64,000 nt of DNA, taken from Bradyrhizobium hereditatis (GTDB taxonomy: Bacteria; Pseudomonadota; Alphaproteobacteria; Rhizobiales; Xanthobacteraceae). Positions 52,687-60,813 of the stretch are shown here, piece by piece. Location of the stretch: NCBI RefSeq assembly GCF_020329435.1, contig NZ_JAGKJK010000020.1, forward strand, positions 62,001 to 126,000, in the 5' to 3' direction. Numbering within the stretch: position 1 is the stretch's first letter; each line of letters opens with the position of its first letter. The position numbers and the translations under genes are program-made. Below the pieces are notes generated by a model, which had not been told where the DNA came from, did not search any database, and saw nothing but the letters and a program-made list of their open reading frames with translations.

Positions 52687-52983
52687 CCTCCGCAATCGAG
52701 AGCACGGCCGTGGCGGACAATAGCGGACATCGATCATTCGAGAGTCAGCTTGGCCTCAGGGTCAGCCATGCAGATAGTCAGTAAGCAATTTGCAGCAGGG
52801 CCGAGGGATATCCGCGTAGACGAGCGACCAGTCAGCGACGTTTGCGATCGTGACAAAGCCCAGCTTACAAAGCCGCTTTAGTATTGCGGCACCATCCCGT
52901 ATTTGGTTTGGCCGAGCAAGGAGACTGGCCTCGATCCAGACCTTCGTCTACACTGCCGCCCTGTTCCGAGCTGGAGGGCGAGC

Positions 52984-55900
52984 ATGGAGTGCCCGAGCTG
53001 CGGAAGCGTTCATCAAGGTGACAGCGGATTCTGCGGAAACTGCGGCGCGCCGATGCCGCAGCACTGTGGCGCATGCGGTCGCAAGAATCCGCTCGGCAAT
53101 AGGTACTGTGGTTTCTGTGGCGCTGCTTTGACTCGTGCCGCTCCTCTGGAGCGAGCCGCAAATACGCCTGCCCAGCCGGCACTAGCCGGTGCCGAGCGCC
53201 GGCGTCTCACCGTCATGTTCTGCGATCTCGTCGGCTCGACCGCGATTGCATCTCGGCTTGATCCGGAAGACCTGCGCGAGGTGCTCAGCAGGTACCATAA
53301 AGACGTCGCGACGATGGTGAGGAAGTTCGATGGCTTCGTCGCCAAATATATGGGCGACGGAGTTTTGGCTTACTTCGGCTACCCGCAGGCGCATGAGGAT
53401 GACGCCGAGCGAGCTGTTCGCGCCGGTCTGCAGATTGTGACAATGGCACGGCCAGTGCCGGCTGCGCCCGGCGGCAGACTGGCGGTGCGTGTGGGTATTG
53501 CCACAGGCCTGGTCGTAGTGGGCGATCTCGTCGGTGCCGGAGAATCGCAGGAGCGCGGCGTAGTGGGCGAGACGCCAAATCTTGCGGCGCGACTGCAAAC
53601 TTTGGCGGAGCCGAACAGCGTCGTGATCGATGCGAACACGCACAGGCTGACGAGCGGGATCTTCGAATACGCCGAACTCGGCCTGGTCGAACTAAAGGGC
53701 TTTTTTGAGCCTGTGCGCGCGTGGTGCGTGCAGCGCGAGAGCACGATCGAAAGCCGATTCGAGGCACTACATTCGGCTGCAGCCCTCACGCCGCTTGTTG
53801 GGCGTGAGGAGGAGATCGAGCTGCTGGTCGAGCGCTGGATAACGGCAAGGTCCGGCGCAGGCCAGGTGATCCTGCTCTCGGGCGAGCCGGGCATTGGCAA
53901 GTCGCGCTTGGCCGCTGCCCTCCTGGAGCGGCTGCGCGGTGAGCCCCACGTCCGGCTGCGCTATTCATGCTCGGCGCACCACCAGGATAGCGCGCTGCAC
54001 CCGACGATTGTGCAACTCGAACGCGCCGCAGGTTTCGAGCGGGGCGATGCACCGGAGACAAAACTTCGCAAAATCGAGGCACTGCTCTCGCCGATCTCGT
54101 CGCCGACTGCGGGTCTGCCGCTTATCGCCGAGTTGCTACACATTCCTCCTGACGATCTCTACTCACCGAGCGCGCTGAATCCGCAGCGCAAGAAGGAGGA
54201 GACGTTCGAGCTGCTGCTCCACCAAATCGTCATCCTCGCGCAGAGCCAGCCGGTATTGCTGGTCTACGAGGACGTCCATTGGATCGACCCCAGCTCACGC
54301 GAGTTCCTCGATCGCGTGGTTAATCGCATCGCAGACCAGCCCGTGCTGTTGCTGATTACATTCCGGCCAGAGTTTCAGGCGCCATGGACCGGGCGATCAC
54401 ACGTCACGATGCTCGCCCTGAGCCGCCTCGACCGACGTCAGGGTGCGACGCTCGTGCAGTGTGTCGCGGGCGGCAAAATGCTCGCCGGGCATACTGCGGA
54501 AGAGATCATCAAGCGCAGCGACGGTGTGCCGCTTTTCATCGAGGAACTGACGAAGGCTGTCATAGAATCGCAAGCCAGTCGACATGGCGTGGATGCGAGC
54601 GCGGCAACGTCGCGATCGGCCCTCGCCGTACCCGCAACCCTCCACGCCTCTTTGTTGGCTCGGCTTGACCGACTCGGGCAGGGTCCCAAGAAAGTGGCAC
54701 AAATTGGAGCGGCCATTGGGCGCGAGTTTTCATACGAACTGCTCGCGGCTGTCGTTGGCTCGAGCGAGAGCGAGATACAACCCAGTTTGGCGCGGCTTGT
54801 CTCTTCTGAACTGGTGTTCCAACACGGCACGCCACCGGAGGCCGCCTACAGCTTCAAACACGCTCTGGTGCAGGATGCGGCGTACAGCACGCTGCTGCGC
54901 AGCGATCGACAGCGGTTGCACGCGCGCATCGCCGACGCCCTCGAGAGGTATTTCCCGGACCGCGTGGCGCGCGAGCCCGAACTGCTGGCACACCACTATA
55001 CTGAAGCCTGCCAAATCGAACGTGCCGTCGGCTATTGGCTGAAAGCAGGCGAAAGCGCTGCCCAACGCTCGGCCAATCTGGAAGCAATTCGGCATCTCAC
55101 CCGAGGGCTGGAGGCGCTGAACACGCTACCGGAAAGTTTCGAGCAGGATCGGCAGGAGCTCGCCTTTCAGATCGCGATCGGTACTCCCATGATCGCAGTA
55201 CACGGTTATTCCGCGCCACAGACAGGCGCTGCCTATAGCCGTGCTCGCGCGCTTTGCGAGCGTCTCGGCGAGGCCGAGCCTCTCGTCGCGACCCTCAGCG
55301 GCGAGTTCGTCTATTACTTCGTGCGGGGCGATTATTCCGCGATGCGGCGCTTAACAGACGAGGCTCGTCGGGTAGCCGAGCGCCTTCCAAGCCCGCTTAT
55401 ACGTCTCGCCAGCCACCGCTTGGCCGGGATCACGGCCATGCACTGCGGGGCGTTTGCCGAGGCACGGTCCGAGTTTGAAGCGATCCTGCGCCTCTACGAC
55501 GCGTGCCGGCATCGATCACAGCCGGTGCACTACGTTCACGATCCGAAAGTGTCAGCTCTCACCTATCTTGCACCCGTCCTGTGGATTCTGGGCTTTCCCG
55601 AGCAAGCGCGTCGTTCGAGCACCGCAGCGTTCCGTTGCGCCGCGGAGCTGGACCAGGCCAACCTCACGGCGCACGTCCACAATTTCGCTGGCGCGGGCTT
55701 GGACGAACTGCTCGGCGATGTGCCGGGCGTGAAAGCCCATGCCGAAGCAATCATTGAACTGGCCGATCGGCACAGCCTTGGCTATTGGCGCGTGAACGGG
55801 TTGATTCTTCGCGGCTGGGCTATGGTACAGCAGGGTGCGCCGGGGCCAGGTATCGCGCTCATGTGTGAGAATACCAAGCACCGCGCGGCTCTCGGCGTCA

Positions 55901-56319
55901 GTTGGTATCAAGCCCGCTATCTCTGCATGCTCGCCGCGGCCTATGCGCAAATCGGCCAGACCGAACCAGGGCTACGGATCGTTGCTGAGGTGGAAGACCT
56001 CATCGCAAACAATCGCGAACACATGTGGGAGGGCGAAGTTACACGCATCAAGGGGGAGCTTATGCGGGTGGAAGGGCGATCGTTATCCGAGATCGAAACC
56101 TGCCTCGCGCGAGCTATGGCAATAACCCGGGCGCAGGGCGCCAAATCGCTCGAGCTCCGCGCCGCCCGCAGCTTGGCGCGCCTGTGGTGCGATTTGGGGC
56201 GGCGCAGGGATGCCCGCGAGCTGCTCGCGCCTCTCTTTAGCTGGTTCACTGAGGGCTTCGAGACCACCGATCTGAAAGCCACAAAGGCATTGCTCGACGA
56301 GTTGGCCCGCGGAGCGTGA
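52984..56319 (+). CDS. zinc-ribbon / class III adenylate cyclase / AAA ATPase / TPR-like regulator
   Basis: 1111 aa from ATG 52984 (GGAGG 7 nt upstream). Residues 1-50 hold two zinc ribbons with Cys pairs at 3/6, 17/20, 28/31 and 42/45. Residues 70-250 are a class III nucleotide cyclase domain, with metal-binding D81 (MFCDLVGST) and D125 (MGDGVLAYF). From 265 a STAND-like ATPase follows, with Walker A GEPGIGKSR (300-308) and Walker B-like VLLVYEDVHWID. The C-terminal half is helical with TPR-like repeats. Such fusions couple a putative cyclic nucleotide signal to a multi-domain sensor; input and output here are unknown. Confidence 0.88.
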   Translation: MECPSCGSVHQGDSGFCGNCGAPMPQHCGACGRKNPLGNRYCGFCGAALTRAAPLERAANTPAQPALAGAERRRLTVMFCDLVGSTAIASRLDPEDLREVLSRYHKDVATMVRKFDGFVAKYMGDGVLAYFGYPQAHEDDAERAVRAGLQIVTMARPVPAAPGGRLAVRVGIATGLVVVGDLVGAGESQERGVVGETPNLAARLQTLAEPNSVVIDANTHRLTSGIFEYAELGLVELKGFFEPVRAWCVQRESTIESRFEALHSAAALTPLVGREEEIELLVERWITARSGAGQVILLSGEPGIGKSRLAAALLERLRGEPHVRLRYSCSAHHQDSALHPTIVQLERAAGFERGDAPETKLRKIEALLSPISSPTAGLPLIAELLHIPPDDLYSPSALNPQRKKEETFELLLHQIVILAQSQPVLLVYEDVHWIDPSSREFLDRVVNRIADQPVLLLITFRPEFQAPWTGRSHVTMLALSRLDRRQGATLVQCVAGGKMLAGHTAEEIIKRSDGVPLFIEELTKAVIESQASRHGVDASAATSRSALAVPATLHASLLARLDRLGQGPKKVAQIGAAIGREFSYELLAAVVGSSESEIQPSLARLVSSELVFQHGTPPEAAYSFKHALVQDAAYSTLLRSDRQRLHARIADALERYFPDRVAREPELLAHHYTEACQIERAVGYWLKAGESAAQRSANLEAIRHLTRGLEALNTLPESFEQDRQELAFQIAIGTPMIAVHGYSAPQTGAAYSRARALCERLGEAEPLVATLSGEFVYYFVRGDYSAMRRLTDEARRVAERLPSPLIRLASHRLAGITAMHCGAFAEARSEFEAILRLYDACRHRSQPVHYVHDPKVSALTYLAPVLWILGFPEQARRSSTAAFRCAAELDQANLTAHVHNFAGAGLDELLGDVPGVKAHAEAIIELADRHSLGYWRVNGLILRGWAMVQQGAPGPGIALMCENTKHRAALGVSWYQARYLCMLAAAYAQIGQTEPGLRIVAEVEDLIANNREHMWEGEVTRIKGELMRVEGRSLSEIETCLARAMAITRAQGAKSLELRAARSLARLWCDLGRRRDARELLAPLFSWFTEGFETTDLKATKALLDELARGA

Positions 56320-56622
56320 GCGGATTTGCGCTGGTCCGCCCCTTTGCGCGCGCTGCACGCATTTTTGGCCGCATGGTACGTCGTCGTCACGGGCGGCAGC
56401 CAAATCATCTAGGTGCATTTCCAAAAAGAGTGGAACTCAACCGAAGGTGCGCTGGTTAGGCGAATTGCAGGAGGGCTGTGGCTGCTTCGGCGGCATCGTC
56501 CGGGAATTCGGACGTCTGAAGACAACCAGCAGCAAAAGGCTCGATGCTCGAGCTGTCGAAAAGCTCCTCCTTATGGATCGAACAACGAGCGGTGCTGCGC
56601 AAAAATCTCGAGGGAGAACCAA
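56320..56622. other. gene-free stretch between cyclase and VOC gene
   Basis: About 300 bases. An in-frame upstream extension of the VOC gene (from 56413) adds 70 atypical residues and is rejected. A promoter for the VOC gene is expected here but not identified. Confidence 0.4.
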
Positions 56623-57012
56623 ATGGCGGTCCATTTCAATCACACAATCTTGTCGGCGCGCGACAGCAAGGCTTCGGCGAAATTCCTGACCGAGATGTTG
56701 AACCTTCCACCCGCGAAGCACTGGGGACCATTTGAGATGGTCGCCACCGAAAACGGTGCCTTTCTCGACTACATGAACACTGACGAGATCACGCCGCAGC
56801 ACTACGCCTTTCTGGTCAGCGAAACCGAATTCGACGAGATTTTCGGCCGGGTTCGGGAGCGCAAGCTTCCCTACTGGGCCGATCCGGCGCGCAAGCAGCC
56901 CGGCGAGATCAATCATCACGACGGCGGACGCGGAGTCTACTTCGAGGATCTCAACGGTCACCTCCTCGAAATCATCACCCGCCCCTATGGCAGCGGCGGA
57001 TGGAATCCATAA
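56623..57012 (+). CDS. VOC family (glyoxalase/bleomycin-resistance fold) protein
   Basis: 129 aa from ATG 56623, GGGAG 7 nt upstream. The two paired beta-alpha-beta-beta-beta modules are recognisable: VHFNHTILSARDSKASAKFL (first, with His5) and HYAFLVSETEFDEIFGRV, then GRGVYFEDLNGHLLEIITRPY (His and Glu ligands, second module). A single metal site (His/His/Glu) is plausible. Substrate unknown; many family members open or isomerise ring compounds or act as antibiotic-binding proteins. Confidence 0.85.
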   Translation: MAVHFNHTILSARDSKASAKFLTEMLNLPPAKHWGPFEMVATENGAFLDYMNTDEITPQHYAFLVSETEFDEIFGRVRERKLPYWADPARKQPGEINHHDGGRGVYFEDLNGHLLEIITRPYGSGGWNP

Positions 57013-57069
57013 AGGCCGACGGCGAGATGCGGCTTTCTCAGGAGCCAGCTTCGAAGCCGCTCCAACGAA

Positions 57070-57618
57070 TCAGATTTCGCAATCGAGCGAATTCAAGGCC
57101 TTTCGCAAGCCACCAAACGCGCTTAGTCGGCAGGGCTCGTTGTCGCTGGCGGCCTTTCGCCGCTCGGAAATGATTGTTCGCTTGATTTCGGTCGTCCTTG
57201 GGTTCGACTTGGGAGCGGCCGCGGCGGCAACCTTCTTTGGACGGGCGTCGGTGGCGACCTTCTTTGGACGAGCGTCGGCGGCGGCCTTCTTTGATTTGGG
57301 ATCGTGTCGATGGCGGATGATCATCCTCGGGGGCTCCGAAGGACCGACACTGACGTCTTCTGACGGAGAAACGCGTTCGTCGACCAGAATAGGCTGCGGT
57401 GGTGTCTCGCTGCTCGCAGCCGCAATTTCAAGTCGATCGGCCTTTTCAAGTCGATCAGACTTCACCAATGCAGTATCTGAATCGGAAGCGCCTGCGGCGG
57501 TCTCGGCAAGCGGCTGGACAACCGCTACTGAATTACGCGCCGGAGTCCTGAGTTCCATTGCCGCCAGCACTCCTATACCCAAGGGGATGAGGAGGCCCAC
57601 CAACACCATTCTGAGCAT
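57070..57618 (-). CDS. membrane-anchored low-complexity hypothetical protein
   Basis: 182 aa. One N-terminal membrane helix (VLVGLLIPLGIGVLAAME) anchors an Ala/Ser/Glu/Lys-rich tail. A Lys-Ala stretch repeats KKAAADARPKKVATDARPKK, giving a basic repeat region at about 110-135. A C-terminal Cys pair (EPCRL and LDCEI) is present. No catalytic signature. Next to it is another small exported protein on the same strand. Confidence 0.6.
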   Translation of the reverse strand: MLRMVLVGLLIPLGIGVLAAMELRTPARNSVAVVQPLAETAAGASDSDTALVKSDRLEKADRLEIAAASSETPPQPILVDERVSPSEDVSVGPSEPPRMIIRHRHDPKSKKAAADARPKKVATDARPKKVAAAAAPKSNPRTTEIKRTIISERRKAASDNEPCRLSAFGGLRKALNSLDCEI

Positions 57619-57778
57619 GATGCTCCTCCGACTGGTTTAGTGCCGGTGAAAATTCTCCGATCTAATGCGGCAACTTGGCGGCGGCGCACAGCCCGTTTGC
57701 CGACAGGGTTAACGCCGGCGTCGATGCTCACGCGCGGATGTTGAATGGAGGAACGGAATCGCTTCCGCCTTTCGTGCC

Positions 57779-58543
57779 TCAATTGCGCAACAGCACGGTT
57801 TCCCGAACGGTCCGGCTCGAGCCCAAGACGAAGGCGAGACCCAGCGCCATCAGCAGCACGCCAAGCCAGGTTGCCGTCCAGCCGGACCCATCATCGGCCG
57901 CCTCCGCGATCGCAGAGGCGACCGGCGCGGCCGGAGGCGCGGTGACGATAGCCGCTTCGCTTGGCGCCGGTGCGGCTGCCAGAAGCGTCTCCGCGTCGAG
58001 CCGGCGCGGCGTGGGCTGATCAGGCGCGAGCTGATCGGTCGCGTGGTTAGCCGTGGCGACGGGTGCCGGCGGCACGAAGGCCGCGGCGCCCGTGGCCTGG
58101 ACGGGAGCAACATCAACCACCTTGAACTCGGGCGCGGGCCGCGTCGGCTCAGGCGTTTCCGCCGGCGCGGAGCGCAGCATCTCCGCGCGCGCATCCATGA
58201 CCGCCTTCCGCTTGCGCCGCGCGGCCTCGTTCTCCTCGGCAGCGGCACGAGCCTTCGCGGCGCGAAAACGATCACGAACCTGCTTCACCGTCGCGGTCCC
58301 CGCGGCAGTCTGGAACCAGCATTTACGGCCTCCCTCAGTGCGATAGACCCAGCGCTGCCCCTCCGCCGTCGATGTGCCGGGCCGCGGCGAGCACTCGCTT
58401 TCCTTTTCCGCGGGAGCAGGCTCAGTGGCTGTCTGGGGAGGAGAGACATTGAACAAGTCCGCAAGAGGATTCGAAGACGCAGAAGTCGGGAGACTTGTGA
58501 GAAGGACGAAGGCGGCGATGCACAATCGCAAATGACCCGACAT
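57779..58543 (-). CDS. exported protein with C-terminal membrane helix and W-x-Y-R-x3-G-R-K-C-W motif
   Basis: 254 aa from ATG 58543 (MSGHLRLCIAAFVLLTSLPTSA signal peptide). A motif GQRWVYRTEGGRKCWFQTA (about 63-81) matches the core of the protein at 51.9 kb. A long Ala/Pro/Glu-rich region contains a basic helix (VRDRFRAAKARAAAEENEAARRKRK). A C-terminal membrane segment (WLGVLLMALGLAFVLGSS) precedes a short charged tail. The organisation suggests a membrane-tethered periplasmic protein. Function unknown. Confidence 0.7.
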   Translation of the reverse strand: MSGHLRLCIAAFVLLTSLPTSASSNPLADLFNVSPPQTATEPAPAEKESECSPRPGTSTAEGQRWVYRTEGGRKCWFQTAAGTATVKQVRDRFRAAKARAAAEENEAARRKRKAVMDARAEMLRSAPAETPEPTRPAPEFKVVDVAPVQATGAAAFVPPAPVATANHATDQLAPDQPTPRRLDAETLLAAAPAPSEAAIVTAPPAAPVASAIAEAADDGSGWTATWLGVLLMALGLAFVLGSSRTVRETVLLRN

Positions 58544-58791
58544 GGAAACTCCAGTGTTGCGCCCCACCCGGCACGACCTTTGGCCGCGACCTCGTTCACA
58601 ATGCGGCTCAAATCTGGCAAGGCGGCGGATTCATTCTGGCCCGCAAACGAGAATGCGGCTCGATCGGTCGCTGCAATTCAGTAAGTCATGTTACTGACAG
58701 CACCGGTGTGACGGAGACTGGTCCCATGCACTGCTGCAGTTCGGCCGGAACATATTTCATGGACATTCTCGCCGATCGCAGTGTCCAAGTA

Positions 58792-59967
58792 TCACGATCG
58801 CTGCCTGGGTTTGATACTGATCGAGTTCAGCAGTGTTGCGGTCGCGATCATCGCCGCGATGCCAGCGAGACTCACCGCCATCTGCATCGCAAGTCCGCCT
58901 GAAATATCGAGCAGCGCCACGTAGCTGGCGAAGGTCAAGAGAACGCCGAGGCAAAAGATTGGCAGCGAGTTCTGGCCACAGAGGATCGCGCCGCGCATTA
59001 CCGGCGTGGTCAGCCCTCGCCAATTGCGAGGCACGAGCCATGCCGCCAAAACCGCTACGGCCAGAAAATGCAGCAACCGCAATGGATCGAGATTCGATTT
59101 GTCCAATGGATGAAGCAGGTTCGCCAGCGCCTGCGGGATCAGTGCTTCCAGCGGTTTGATGCGCCAGCTCAATGCGATGATCAAGCTGAAGAGCAGATAC
59201 AGGACAGCAAGCACAAGCGTCGTGCGTGACGTCACCCATTGCGGCCGGGGCCTCTTATCCTCGATCATCCACCACGCGCCAAGCACGAACAGCAGTTGCC
59301 AGGCCAGCGGATTGAAGGCCCATCGGCCGTTCGGCCACGCCGGGACGGTCCAGCCAAAGGCATGCACCAATACATAAAGCGCCAACGAGGCGCCAAGCGT
59401 TACGTTCGGCGCTCGCAGCAGCAGCCACAGCAGCGGCGCGAACAACAGGTGAAGAAGCACGAAGACCGACAAGACGTCGGTATTGACGGGACGGTATTGC
59501 AGGATCGCCGCCCGCGCGAGCGTCGCGCCCGGATCGTCCAACAAGATGCGCGTATTGCTCTCGTCAGCAAGACGGCCAGTGCCTGCGAGGTGAACCAGGA
59601 TCGCGCAGGCGAGCGTGAGCAAGAGAAGCGCGACATAAATGTCCCAGCTTCGCCGCAGCGTTCGGCTGATCACGCCGGCCCAGCCCTCGCAGCGCCATGC
59701 CCTGCCGTAAGCCAGCGCGCAGGTTACCCCCGAGACGAACATGAACACTTCCGCGGCATCGCTGAAGCCGTAGTTCCGCAGCGTCAGCCAAGCTCCGATG
59801 TTGTTGGGAACATGATCAAGAAAGATGAACCACAGCGCGATGCCTCGGCAGGCATCTATTCGCAGGTCGCGGCCGTGGTCTTTCAGCTCCGGCAGCTCGC
59901 CGACCACGAACTTGGGGTTGGTAATTCGGTCGTGCATCTGGGTCGTCCCGAAGCCAGCAAAATGCAC
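58792..59967 (-). CDS. OpgC-type membrane protein (osmoregulated periplasmic glucan succinylation family)
   Basis: 391 aa if read from GTG 59967; an ATG at 59937 (MHDRITNP) is equally possible. About ten membrane helices are visible, with RDLRIDACRGIALWFIFLDHVPNN at the first helix matching the acyltransferase-3/OpgC signature (His in the RxD...H pattern) and EVFMFVSGVTCALAYGRAW after it. OpgC adds succinyl groups to periplasmic glucans, which matter for symbiosis and osmotic adaptation in rhizobia. No opgG/opgH genes are nearby. The C-terminal helices are followed by only a short tail. Confidence 0.85.
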   Translation of the reverse strand: MHFAGFGTTQMHDRITNPKFVVGELPELKDHGRDLRIDACRGIALWFIFLDHVPNNIGAWLTLRNYGFSDAAEVFMFVSGVTCALAYGRAWRCEGWAGVISRTLRRSWDIYVALLLLTLACAILVHLAGTGRLADESNTRILLDDPGATLARAAILQYRPVNTDVLSVFVLLHLLFAPLLWLLLRAPNVTLGASLALYVLVHAFGWTVPAWPNGRWAFNPLAWQLLFVLGAWWMIEDKRPRPQWVTSRTTLVLAVLYLLFSLIIALSWRIKPLEALIPQALANLLHPLDKSNLDPLRLLHFLAVAVLAAWLVPRNWRGLTTPVMRGAILCGQNSLPIFCLGVLLTFASYVALLDISGGLAMQMAVSLAGIAAMIATATLLNSISIKPRQRS

Positions 59968-60176
59968 CCGCCGCGCGAGCTCCTGGTGTGAGCTCGTTCA
60001 CCTTTAAGCGCTTATTTTTTCAAGCGAATCTGCGCGCAAGCGTTGAGCGCTGTCGGCCTTGCACGTGATCATTTGAGCCGCATGATTAAGCCCGTTCCTC
60101 CTTCGGCGCTTGACGAGGTCCGTGCGACGTCGGCTGTCAGAGAAGAGGAGACTAGATTTCGCGTGGTCGGCATTAC

Positions 60177-60250
60177 GTAGGATGGGTGGAGCGCAGCGAT
60201 ACCCATCATCGATCGCGCGCAGGAGATCGATGGGTTTTGCTCTACGCTTC
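60177..60250. repeat. dispersed repeat family F (second copy)
   Basis: CGTAGGATGGGTGGAGCGCAGCGATACCCATCATCG followed by GATCGATGGGTTTTGCTCTACG, forming a larger inverted structure than the copy at 51265-51294 but with the same GGATGGGTGGAGCGCAGCGATACCCATC core. Confidence 0.75.
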
Positions 60251-60436
60251 CTGAGAACTATCCACGCAAATCCGCTTCGTGCGCGAAAAAGCTTCAACAT
60301 CCGCTGCAAATCTCGTCGCGCGCAAGAAGTTCTCGCGCGCTTGCCGATCTAGCTGCAATTGCGAAACGGACCCGGCGAACGCGCCGCGGGGAATGCGGAC
60401 GTGTGTGTTGAACTCGAAAACGCCACGTCTTAGGCG

Positions 60437-60541
60437 TCGTCATCGTCCGCGAAGGCGGACGATCCGGTATTCCAGAGGCCGTGGTGATTGAATCGACAAG
60501 CCGCGGCGTACTGGATACCCCGCCTCCGCGGGGTATGACGG
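60437..60541. repeat. dispersed repeat family A, paired copies
   Basis: Two inverted, diverged units (CGTCATCGTCCGCGAAGGCGGACGATCC-type and GGATACCCCGCCTCCGCGGGGTATGACGG-type) flank AAGCCGCGGCGTACTGGAT, matching the copy at 19690-19735. Each unit folds as a hairpin. It lies in the flhA leader region. Confidence 0.75.
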
Positions 60542-60559
60542 CTGGATGGCGGCGAGTGT

Positions 60560-60611
60560 TCGGTAGGCGTGAGATTCCGGGTTCGACGCTTCGCGTCGCC
60601 CTGGAATGACG
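60560..60611. repeat. short palindromic repeat upstream of flhA
   Basis: GATTCCGGGTTCGACGCTTCGCGTCGCCCTGGAATGACGG contains inverted arms ATTCCGGG/CCTGGAAT and CGACGC/GCGTCG. It resembles the common rhizobial palindrome ending in GGAATGACGG. Only one copy is in the window. Confidence 0.5.
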
Positions 60612-60813
60612 GTCCCAACTGCCCCCGTTAACCCTTTGCTAACCATACACCGGGCAAAAATTGCCGGGTGAAGTCGAGTGTCGTCGGCCGCGTTTCAAAC
60701 GGGAGGATCCCGTGGACGCCAGTGCGGTGCCTCACTTTCGAAACGGCGGCCCTTCGGCCGCCGCGAAGACGTTTGGCGCCCGCGGGCGTCGGTCGCGGGG
60801 GGATGCGGCTACC

